Shown in pieces: positions 8,416 to 15,842 of a DNA stretch of 64,000 nucleotides. The number at the start of each line of letters is the position of its first letter. Positions within the stretch are counted from its first letter, which is position 1. Origin of the DNA: Cognatundibacterium jejuense (GTDB lineage Bacteria > Pseudomonadota > Gammaproteobacteria > Burkholderiales > Burkholderiaceae_D); the NCBI RefSeq assembly GCF_014284255.1, contig NZ_JACOFV010000003.1, positions 186,001 through 250,000 of the forward strand, read 5' to 3'. Under the pieces are notes generated by a model. That model did no database searches. It was not told the origin of the DNA and saw only the letters and a list, made by a program, of their open reading frames with translations. The position numbers and the translations under genes are program-made.

Positions 8416-11205
8416 TTAATGCGCTTCTTCCCAGTTTGTGCCGACGCCGACTTCAGCCAATAACGGGACATTTAATTGAGCGACATTGGCCATCAGTTCC
8501 GGCAATTTTTTCTTGACCAGTTCGAGTTCAGATTCTGGTACTTCGAGCACCAATTCATCGTGAACTTGCATAATCATTTTGGATTGCAGGTGATCTGTTT
8601 CCAGCCAATTTTGTACCGCAATCATTGCCAGCTTAATTAAGTCTGCAGCTGTACCTTGCATAGGCGCGTTAATCGCCGCACGCTCTGCACCCTGACGGCG
8701 TGGACCATTTGGGCTATTGATTTCTGCCAGCCACAGACGGCGACCAAATACAGTCTCGACGTAGCCATGTACCTTGGCTTTGGTGCGTGTATCAGCCATA
8801 TATTGCGCGACGCCTGGATAACGTTGGAAATATTTGTCGATATAGTTTTGCGCCGCACTGCGTTCTATACCAAGATTACCTGCCAGTCCAAATGCACTCA
8901 TACCATAGATCAGGCCAAAGTTAATGACCTTGGCATAGCGGCGTTGTTCGCTGGTTACTTCTGGCAGCGAGACACCGAAAATTTCTGATGCCGTTGCCTT
9001 GTGTACGTCTTCGCCATCAGCAAACGCTTTGAGCAAACTCGCATCACCAGAAATATGCGCCATGATACGCAATTCAATTTGCGAATAGTCGGCAGAGATA
9101 ATCACATTGCCAGGAGCGGCAACAAACGCTTCACGGATGCGGCGCCCCTCGGCTGTGCGTACCGGAATATTTTGCAAGTTCGGATCATTCGAAGCCAATC
9201 GACCGGTCACTGCTACGGCTTGCGCATAATTGGTATGAACACGGCCTGTACTGGTGTTGACCATTTTTGGTAGTTTATCGGTATAGGTCGATTTGAGTTT
9301 CGCTAAACCACGGTATTCCAGCAACACTTTTGGCAGTGGATAATCTTCCGCCAGTTTTTGCAATACTTCTTCATCAGTTGATGGTGCACCTGAAGGTGTT
9401 TTTTTGACGACCGGCAGACCGAGTTTGCCAAAGAAAATTTCACCCAATTGCTTTGGGGAATTTAGATTAAATGGTTGTTCCGCGAGTTCATAGGCTTTTT
9501 GTTCCAGCTCTAACAAGCGTTTGCCGATTTCATTCGATTGTGTTGCCAGCAGGTCTTTGTTGATCAGAACGCCATTACGTTCAATTTTTTGCAGAACGAT
9601 AGATGTTGGCAATTCTATGTCGTGATAAACGCGCTGCAGATTGGCGTCAGGCTCTATTTCTGGCCACATCGCCAGATGCAATTGCAGTGTGATGTCAGCA
9701 TCTTCAGCGGCGTAGGCGGTGGCGCGTTCCAGATCGACCTGATCGAAGCAAATTTGTGCAGCGCCTTTGCCGCACACTTCTTCAAAGCTAATGGTTTTTT
9801 TTCCGAGATGACGTAAAGCCAGACTATCCATATCATGCGATTTATGCGATTCAAATACGTACGATTCCAGCAAGGTATCGTGTTTGATACCGCGCAGATG
9901 TACACCTTGATTCGCAAAAATGTGGGTGTCGTATTTCAGGTTTTGCCCAACTTTTGCTTTGCTATCATCTTCCAGCCATGGCTTGAGTTTTTCTAACACT
10001 AATGCCTTCGATAGCTGTGTTGGACAGTCACCGTAATTATGTGCGACGGGGATATAGCAAGCGTGTCCGACTTCACAACACAGTGAGATGCCAACTAATT
10101 GTGCTGTCATTGGTTCTAATGAGGTGGTTTCCGTATCCACGGCGGTTAAACTGGCGGCGTTGATGCGATGAATCCATTCATCCAATGCCGCTTCCGTCAA
10201 CACGGTTTCATAGTTTTTAATAACGACTTTCGCTTCGCTTTGATTGGCGTTTGCGTCTTCATTAAATAAACCAGCTTGTGCTGGCGTATTGCCCGAAGAG
10301 GTAGATGCAGATCCAGAGCTAAGTGGTGTTGCGCCAGCTGTGGCATCGCCGGATAATTCACGCAACCAGGTTTTAAAACCATAGCGCGTGAAGAAAGCGA
10401 GCATTGCTTCTTTGCTTTCTGCTTGCGATACCAGACTCGCTTGTATCGATTGATAATGTGCGGCAAGGTCGCAATCTGTTTTTACTGTAATCAATTCACG
10501 ACCGCGTGGTAACCATTCAAGTGCCGCACGAAGGTTATCACCGACCACGCCTTTGATTTTGTCAGCGTTCGCGATCACACCATCTAAACTATCGAACTCC
10601 GTCAGCCATTTGACCGCCGTTTTGGGGCCGCATTTTGTCACGCCCGGGACGTTATCGACGGTGTCGCCAATCAGTGTCAAATAGTCGATGATGCGGTTCG
10701 GTGGCACACCAAATTTTGCTAATACGCCAGGCTCATCCATTTTTTCATTGGTCATCGTGTTGATTAACATGACTTGTGGATTGACCAGTTGCGCCAGATC
10801 TTTATCACCTGTTGATACCACGGTATTCATACCGACTTTGCTGGCTTCTACCGCCAGTGTGCCGATCACGTCATCGGCTTCTACGCCTTCGACCATCAGA
10901 ATTGGCCAACCCATGGCTTTGACGACTTCATGGATAGGTTCAATTTGCAGTCGCAGATCGTCAGGCATTGGTGCACGTTGGGCTTTGTATTCCGGATATA
11001 AATCGTCGCGGAATGTTTTGCCTTTTGCATCAAATACGCACGCCATGTATGCTGCCGGATAGTCGCTACGCAGGCGGCGCAACATATTGATCATGCCGTA
11101 AATGGCACCGGTGGGTTCGCCTTGCGGGTTGCGCAGATCAGGCATAGCATGAAAAGCACGGTACAAATAGCTGGAACCATCAACTAACAACAGGGTATTT
11201 TGCAT
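8416..11205 (-). CDS. polA: DNA polymerase I
   Basis: The 929-residue protein has the full three-domain plan. The 5' nuclease starts at LLVDGSSYLYRAFHAM and includes the DKDLAQLV and GPKTAVKWL helix-hairpin-helix segments. The 3'-5' proofreading domain is intact, with DTETTSL (Exo I), GQNLKYD (Exo II) and YAAEDAD (Exo III). The polymerase domain carries motif A (DYSQIELR), motif B (RRYAKVINFGLIYG) and motif C (QVHDELVLEV). It acts in Okazaki fragment processing and excision repair. The start codon at 11205 abuts the start of the divergent LOG gene. Confidence 0.98.
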   Translation of the reverse strand: MQNTLLLVDGSSYLYRAFHAMPDLRNPQGEPTGAIYGMINMLRRLRSDYPAAYMACVFDAKGKTFRDDLYPEYKAQRAPMPDDLRLQIEPIHEVVKAMGWPILMVEGVEADDVIGTLAVEASKVGMNTVVSTGDKDLAQLVNPQVMLINTMTNEKMDEPGVLAKFGVPPNRIIDYLTLIGDTVDNVPGVTKCGPKTAVKWLTEFDSLDGVIANADKIKGVVGDNLRAALEWLPRGRELITVKTDCDLAAHYQSIQASLVSQAESKEAMLAFFTRYGFKTWLRELSGDATAGATPLSSGSASTSSGNTPAQAGLFNEDANANQSEAKVVIKNYETVLTEAALDEWIHRINAASLTAVDTETTSLEPMTAQLVGISLCCEVGHACYIPVAHNYGDCPTQLSKALVLEKLKPWLEDDSKAKVGQNLKYDTHIFANQGVHLRGIKHDTLLESYVFESHKSHDMDSLALRHLGKKTISFEEVCGKGAAQICFDQVDLERATAYAAEDADITLQLHLAMWPEIEPDANLQRVYHDIELPTSIVLQKIERNGVLINKDLLATQSNEIGKRLLELEQKAYELAEQPFNLNSPKQLGEIFFGKLGLPVVKKTPSGAPSTDEEVLQKLAEDYPLPKVLLEYRGLAKLKSTYTDKLPKMVNTSTGRVHTNYAQAVAVTGRLASNDPNLQNIPVRTAEGRRIREAFVAAPGNVIISADYSQIELRIMAHISGDASLLKAFADGEDVHKATASEIFGVSLPEVTSEQRRYAKVINFGLIYGMSAFGLAGNLGIERSAAQNYIDKYFQRYPGVAQYMADTRTKAKVHGYVETVFGRRLWLAEINSPNGPRRQGAERAAINAPMQGTAADLIKLAMIAVQNWLETDHLQSKMIMQVHDELVLEVPESELELVKKKLPELMANVAQLNVPLLAEVGVGTNWEEAH

Positions 11206-11943
11206 ATGAACGAGAACAGAAAAAATGTGACTAGGTTGCGCCAGATTATGGACAAAGATAAGGCAACTGCCTTAAAAGCGCGTGAATCATGGCATATGTT
11301 CACGATTATGGCAGAGTTTATCGACTCTACCGAGCGCCTTTCAAATATTGGCCCTGCGGTGACGATTTTCGGATCAGCCAGAATCAAGCCGGATGACCCG
11401 TATTATCAAAGTTGTGTCGATTTGTCGCGCCGCTTGTCCGATGAAGGGTTCGCAGTGGTATCTGGAGGCGGCCCTGGCATTATGGAGGCGGCTAATAAAG
11501 GTGCTTATGAAGGCAAATCGGCCTCTGTAGGTCTCAATATTGAATTGCCACATGAGCAAAAAAGCAATCCCTGGCAAAACATCAGCCTGACTTTCCGTCA
11601 TTTCTTTGCACGTAAAGTCGCCTTTGTAAAATACGCTGATGCCTACGTGGTTTATCCCGGCGGTTTTGGCACCATGGACGAGGTCAGTGAAGTCTTGACC
11701 TTAATGCAGACGGGAAAAACCCGGCGCATACCGGTGATATTGGTTGGAACTACCTTTTGGAGCGGTCTGCTCGAATGGATCAAGGTGCAAATGGCAGGTA
11801 ATGGCATGATTGCGCCAGAAGACCTGAATCTGGTGCAATTAATTGATGAACCAGCCAATATTGTCGACGCGATTTATGCGTTTTATGAAGAGCGTAATAT
11901 CGAACCTTCCGAAGAAGAACGACACCGCATGCTGTATTTGTAA
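11206..11943 (+). CDS. LOG-family TIGR00730 protein (cytokinin riboside 5'-monophosphate phosphoribohydrolase-like)
   Basis: The protein has about 245 residues. It contains the Rossmann opening TIFGSARIKPDDPYY, SGGGPGIMEAANKGA and the signature PGGFGTMDE, which with the upstream Arg defines LOG proteins that release a free base from nucleoside 5'-monophosphates; many were once labelled lysine decarboxylases. The start is uncertain: ATG at 11206 lies immediately beside the polA ATG on the other strand, TTG at 11200 would overlap it, and ATG at 11248 (MDKDKATAL) is where conservation seems to begin. None has a strong ribosome-binding site. A perfect hairpin follows the stop. Confidence 0.85.
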   Translation: MNENRKNVTRLRQIMDKDKATALKARESWHMFTIMAEFIDSTERLSNIGPAVTIFGSARIKPDDPYYQSCVDLSRRLSDEGFAVVSGGGPGIMEAANKGAYEGKSASVGLNIELPHEQKSNPWQNISLTFRHFFARKVAFVKYADAYVVYPGGFGTMDEVSEVLTLMQTGKTRRIPVILVGTTFWSGLLEWIKVQMAGNGMIAPEDLNLVQLIDEPANIVDAIYAFYEERNIEPSEEERHRMLYL

Positions 11944-11977
11944 TTTTTATATAGTCATTGTCGCATTGGCTCGAAAA

Positions 11978-12016
11978 CAAAAATGGCAGAGATCACTCTG
12001 CCATTTTTGTTGTGGC
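11978..12016. terminator. bidirectional terminator, perfect 14-bp stem
   Basis: CAAAAATGGCAGAG (11978-11991), loop ATCA, CTCTGCCATTTTTG (11996-12009). The stem is perfect, and the A/T ends provide a U-tract in both directions. It separates the convergent LOG and DUF1304 genes. Confidence 0.88.
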
Positions 12017-12373
12017 TTATGCCAGAAAAACTAATATCAAACCGATTGCCGCCGGAACACTCTGTATGAACAAAATCTTGCGGCTGGCGGTCGCAGCACC
12101 ATAAACGCCAGCGATAAACACGCAAGACAGGAAAAAAATTTTTACATCATGACCAGCCGCACCCAACAGCAAACCCCAGAACAATCCGGCCGCTAAAAAG
12201 CCATTATATAAGCCTTGGTTTGCAGCTAGTACTTTTGTCGCCGCTGCAGACTCTTTGGTTTGCCGAAATGCACGCAATCCTGCTGGTTTTTCCCACAAAA
12301 ACATTTCCAATACCAGAATGTACACATGTAAAACTGCGATGAGTGCGACAACTATATTTGTAACTACTTGCAT
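12017..12373 (-). CDS. DUF1304 family membrane protein
   Basis: The ATG at 12371-12373 is chosen over an in-frame codon at 12409 because AGAAGGA lies just before it and the protein then starts inside the first membrane helix (MQVVTNIVVALIAVLHVYIL). The product has 118 residues and four predicted transmembrane helices. LEMFLWEKPAGLRAF and KVLAANQGLYNGFLAAGLFWG are hallmarks of the DUF1304 family. Function is not known for the family. It is followed by the shared terminator and preceded, on the same strand, by the thioesterase gene 57 bases away, so the two may form one transcript. Confidence 0.85.
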   Translation of the reverse strand: MQVVTNIVVALIAVLHVYILVLEMFLWEKPAGLRAFRQTKESAAATKVLAANQGLYNGFLAAGLFWGLLLGAAGHDVKIFFLSCVFIAGVYGAATASRKILFIQSVPAAIGLILVFLA

Positions 12374-12429
12374 AGCAATCCTTCTGAGGCCATAAGTGCT
12401 GGTGGACAATCAATCTAGCTGGGTTTTAT

Positions 12430-12873
12430 CTAATCGATGTAATTAACGCGGGAAAATTTTGCCTTGAAATCGTCCGGCATTGCTACGACTTTTCCAGCCT
12501 GATAGTCAAAGAAAACAAAACCCGATTTTGCCATCGCGACTAAGGTCTGGTTGGCGGGGCGAGAGATGCGGAAAATAATATCGCCGCCATATTTATTAAA
12601 ATCCATCATTCCGACTTCAAATAGCAATTGATCACGCGCATGCGCCTCGGCCTTATAAGTCGTTGCCAGATCAGTCACGATAATACCAATACCTTCTTGT
12701 GCGGTTTCGCGAATACCAAATTCAAACAAAAATCGTGCCCGAGCTTCCGAAATCATAGAAATCATTGAATCATTGCCGAGATGATTTGCGCCGTTGATAT
12801 CGGTCACCCGAACTGTCAGGGGTGTGGAAAAGTAGTACTGGTCTTCAGGAAATTCTAATTGCAGGCGTGCCAT
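12430..12873 (-). CDS. acyl-CoA thioesterase, hotdog fold (4HBT/YbgC-FadM type)
   Basis: At 147 residues this fits single-domain hotdog thioesterases. The sequence VRVTDINGANHLGNDSMISM matches the family pattern in which Asp/Asn before the long helix acts on the thioester (usual form DxDxxGHVNNxxY); here it reads DINGANHLGND, so the catalytic Asp is present in a variant context. The later strands (LLFEVGMMDFNKYGGDIIFR) also fit. It probably hydrolyses an acyl-CoA or acyl carrier ester; the chain length is unknown. The gene lies upstream of the DUF1304 gene on the same strand. Confidence 0.75.
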   Translation of the reverse strand: MARLQLEFPEDQYYFSTPLTVRVTDINGANHLGNDSMISMISEARARFLFEFGIRETAQEGIGIIVTDLATTYKAEAHARDQLLFEVGMMDFNKYGGDIIFRISRPANQTLVAMAKSGFVFFDYQAGKVVAMPDDFKAKFSRVNYID

Positions 12874-13133
12874 AAAAACTTTTTAAAAAATATGCATAAG
12901 CCGTGATTGTAACTGGCTTTGAAGAGGCAAAAGGGAATTTCGTTATGTATGTTTTTTGCTAATTACATGTGTTTCCTAGATGTCGAAAGTCAAATTAGCC
13001 TGATCGGGAATATTTTTTAAAGCAAGTTATTTATTAAATATTCTTCATAAGTAGATTTAACAATTGTTGAAATGTTGCTCCTTGTAAATACGAAATAAAC
13101 GCATAGTATGAAAAAAACGAAGCGAGGTACGTC

Positions 13134-13742
13134 ATGAAAAGCGACCTGAAACTTGATCCTGATGCTGAAACAATGTCGACCCGCGATGCCGCTGAAGTTC
13201 TCAAGGTCAGCATCAGAGCCGTGCAAATGTGGGTGGCACAAGGTCGTCTTCATGCCTGGAAAACTCCCGGCGGTCATCGGCGGATATTTAAAAGCTCTGT
13301 CGATGCGATGTGTGCCGCGCGCTTTCCCTTTGTGGATGCTGGAGAGACATTTGATATTTTGGTTGTGGATGATCAGCCTTTGCATACAAGTCTGACTGAT
13401 TTTTACGCCAGCATGCCCGGAGCTCCCATCAAGGTTTTATCAATAAAAAATTCTCTCGAAAGCCTGATACGGATAGGTGAAGCACCGCCACATTTGTTGA
13501 TTACCGATGTCGTGATGCCACATGTGGATGGTTTTCAATTTTTAGCGACATTGAGTAAACACTCATGGTCTGAAACGATGAGGATCATCGTCACAACCAG
13601 ATTATCGAAACAAGAAATGGATGACTTGGGTGGACTACCTTCAGTAATCGAATGCTATAAAAAACCGGTTGTGTTGCCTCAGCTATTAAAAGCGATCAGT
13701 AAGTATGTAGAAACATGGAAAATGTGCAGGAGCAGATCATGA
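13134..13742 (+). CDS. excisionase/MerR-type helix-turn-helix fused to a response-regulator receiver
   Basis: The 202-residue protein starts with a winged helix (about 14-62: MSTRDAAEVLKVSIRAVQMW, then GRLHAWKTPGGHRRI), the form used by excisionases and MerR proteins to bind DNA. A receiver domain follows (about 75-195) with all phosphorylation residues: the DD pair in VVDDQ, the acceptor Asp in TDVVMP, the Thr in VTTR and the Lys in KKPV. DNA-binding before receiver is the reverse of the common order. GAGGT lies six bases before the ATG. It is the first gene of a signalling operon and overlaps the next gene by ATGA. It is the only DNA-binding output seen in the operon. Confidence 0.85.
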   Translation: MKSDLKLDPDAETMSTRDAAEVLKVSIRAVQMWVAQGRLHAWKTPGGHRRIFKSSVDAMCAARFPFVDAGETFDILVVDDQPLHTSLTDFYASMPGAPIKVLSIKNSLESLIRIGEAPPHLLITDVVMPHVDGFQFLATLSKHSWSETMRIIVTTRLSKQEMDDLGGLPSVIECYKKPVVLPQLLKAISKYVETWKMCRSRS

Positions 13743-14881
13743 ATGCCCAGATGAAAATTTTCTTTGATGCTTTAAGCGATGGGGTTGCCATTGTGAACAA
13801 AGAAGGCATCGTGCAATACGTCAATGATCCAGGAAATACCGTATTTTCTGCCAAAATCGGTATGCCTTTTCCTGATCCACGAATAGTCAAAGGTGTGCGC
13901 GATTTAGCAGCAGGATTTGGTAAAGCGCCCTTGAGTGTCCCACTGCCAACACAATTGGGTAGTCCCGCTGGCTGCATCGCCAAACTGATGCCGTTACCAA
14001 TTGCCGATCAGTATGCAATCGTGACACACATTCAGACCGAAAAACAATTTTATGAAATGACCTTAAAAAATTTCTACGAATTCATCAGGATTGATCTGGC
14101 ACGACCAATTCATCAGTTCGCTCAACAACTGGATTTTTTTTCAGAAGAGGATAGTTCGCCTGAAATGCAAGGTCTGGTAGAAAATGGCAAAGCGATTTCA
14201 GAACGCTTGCAAAGAATCGAAATGTTGGCGGAGCTATTTGGAACTTCACCTTTGGTTGATCAGGAACGTTTGCTTTTTGAAACCATGATTACAAGCGCTT
14301 TGAATGCCGAGAATAAGCAGTTGGAATCGCGTGGTCTGGAAATCTATTTAGATGGTCTTGATGCTGAATTACCTCCTGTCTATGGAAGTAGCATCTGGCT
14401 TACGCGGGCTTTACGTGAGTTGATCAACAATGCGGCGCGTCATGCATTACCAAAATCGCGGTTAGAAATCGTCTTGCGTTGTACAGGTACGCACGTCATT
14501 CTGAGCCTGCGTAATCATGGGCAATTTGCCAGTAAATCGCTGTTACAGAAAAAATTATTTGTGCCTTTTAATCAGGTTGAAGAATACGTTAAAGATAAAA
14601 AAGCCAGCGGTTCTAAACCAGGTAGTACACCAGCAAAAGGCCCTGGTTTAGGTCTGCCGATTTGCCAGCAAATTCTACATTTACATGGCGGTCGCATGAC
14701 AGTAGTTGAAGGCGACGGTGATGACATCATCGAATTTAATCTGGAATTAGCAACCGGTGCGCCAGTTAATGATACGCAAGTCCTGGATGCGCAGCAGGCG
14801 CAACGCTATGCCCATGATATGGTCGCTTTAATGCAGCGCATGCAATCAGTAAGAGTGGCGCAAGCGGTCGAAAAAAAATGA
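13739..14881 (+). CDS. histidine-kinase-like protein lacking the phosphoacceptor histidine
   Basis: I start the gene at the ATG at 13739, which overlaps the previous stop as ATGA and has AGGAG seven bases upstream; an earlier in-frame codon at 13715 lacks this. The product has 380 residues: a PAS-like N-terminus (about 1-105, SDGVAIVNKEGIVQYVND), a dimerisation region, and a C-terminal ATP-binding domain with N-box LRELINNAARHA and G2 box GPGLGLPICQQI. In the H-box the line reads FIRIDLARPIHQF, so the position five before the conserved Pro, normally His, is Ile118. The G1 box is also weak (RNHGQF). It may act as a scaffold, phosphatase or allosteric partner. Confidence 0.8.
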   Translation: MNAQMKIFFDALSDGVAIVNKEGIVQYVNDPGNTVFSAKIGMPFPDPRIVKGVRDLAAGFGKAPLSVPLPTQLGSPAGCIAKLMPLPIADQYAIVTHIQTEKQFYEMTLKNFYEFIRIDLARPIHQFAQQLDFFSEEDSSPEMQGLVENGKAISERLQRIEMLAELFGTSPLVDQERLLFETMITSALNAENKQLESRGLEIYLDGLDAELPPVYGSSIWLTRALRELINNAARHALPKSRLEIVLRCTGTHVILSLRNHGQFASKSLLQKKLFVPFNQVEEYVKDKKASGSKPGSTPAKGPGLGLPICQQILHLHGGRMTVVEGDGDDIIEFNLELATGAPVNDTQVLDAQQAQRYAHDMVALMQRMQSVRVAQAVEKK

Positions 14882-14949
14882 GATCAATTATTGAATGCAA
14901 GTCTTTGTTGTAGGTCATCGTTGTAGGTTGTTGTGTAGCGGAGGCGAAA

Positions 14950-15348
14950 ATGAAAACCAAACGCATACTGATCGTTGAAGATCAGGCAGATATCCGGAAA
15001 TTAATTCGTATGACACTCGATTTTGGTGACTATGAATTACACGAGGCCGATAACGGTGATAGTGGCTATAACCTGGCATTGACGGTTGCACCGCACATCA
15101 TTTTGTTAGACGTTATGATGCCGGGCAGTATGGATGGTTTGCAGGTTTGTGAAAAACTGAAGAAGAATCCAGACTACTTGCATACCAAAATCATTATGTT
15201 GACCGCCAGAGGTCAGCAATCGGATATTGATACTGGTCTCAAAGTTGGTGCTAATTCTTACATGATCAAGCCATTTAGTCCGCTCGAATTGATGGATACC
15301 ATAGACCGTTATTTTGCCGAAATTGAAGCTAGTGGAGTCATAGCATGA
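14950..15348 (+). CDS. single-domain response regulator (CheY-like)
   Basis: The 132-residue protein is a lone receiver. The acidic pair (IVEDQ), acceptor Asp (LLDVMMPGSMDG), switch Thr (MLTARG) and Lys (IKPFSP) are all present, so it should be phosphorylatable. There is no output domain, which suggests that it relays phosphate or signals by protein contact. GGAGGCGAAA stands before the ATG. The gene overlaps the next receiver gene by ATGA, a sign of translational coupling, and lies between two kinase-type genes in the same operon. Confidence 0.9.
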   Translation: MKTKRILIVEDQADIRKLIRMTLDFGDYELHEADNGDSGYNLALTVAPHIILLDVMMPGSMDGLQVCEKLKKNPDYLHTKIIMLTARGQQSDIDTGLKVGANSYMIKPFSPLELMDTIDRYFAEIEASGVIA

Positions 15349-15749
15349 AACCAACAATTTTAGTTGTCGACGATCAGTCGGATGCGCGGCAAATGGTACG
15401 TATGGTGATGGAAATCGAACGTTACCCTGTGATTGAAGCGGGTAACGGCGAGCGAGCGCTGGCACTGGCACATGAGCACAAACCAGCATGTTTAATTATG
15501 GATCTGCGCATGCCCGGCATTGTCGATGGATTTGCTCTATGTCAGGCGATTAAGGGTGATCCTGATTTGTGCCTGACACCTATCATTATTTTGAGTGCAT
15601 TTTTTCAGAAAGACGAAAAAACGCTTGGGTTCCAATTTGGCGCAGATGCTTTTTTTGAAAAGCCTTTTAATTTCTATCAATTGATTGATGAAGTCGATCG
15701 CGTCATTTCTCGCCGCGCACAATTGCCCGTTGAAATGAATCATGGTTGA
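15345..15749 (+). CDS. single-domain response regulator, second copy
   Basis: This 134-residue receiver follows the previous one with an ATGA overlap. Key residues are present: DD in VVDDQ, acceptor Asp in IMDLRMPG, Ser in ILSAFF (in the Thr/Ser switch position) and Lys in EKPFNF. Identity with its neighbour is modest, so this is an old duplication or independent recruitment rather than a recent copy. No output domain is attached. With the CHASE kinase 93 bases downstream it probably forms part of one phosphorelay, but partners cannot be assigned from sequence alone. Confidence 0.88.
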   Translation: MKPTILVVDDQSDARQMVRMVMEIERYPVIEAGNGERALALAHEHKPACLIMDLRMPGIVDGFALCQAIKGDPDLCLTPIIILSAFFQKDEKTLGFQFGADAFFEKPFNFYQLIDEVDRVISRRAQLPVEMNHG

Positions 15750-15842
15750 ACAACGTTTTATGGATGTCTTTTTTAATGCTAATGCCATGCTCGCTACATT
15801 CTAAGTTTCATTAGATGTGCCCAAAATGGGTAGGAGAAAATC

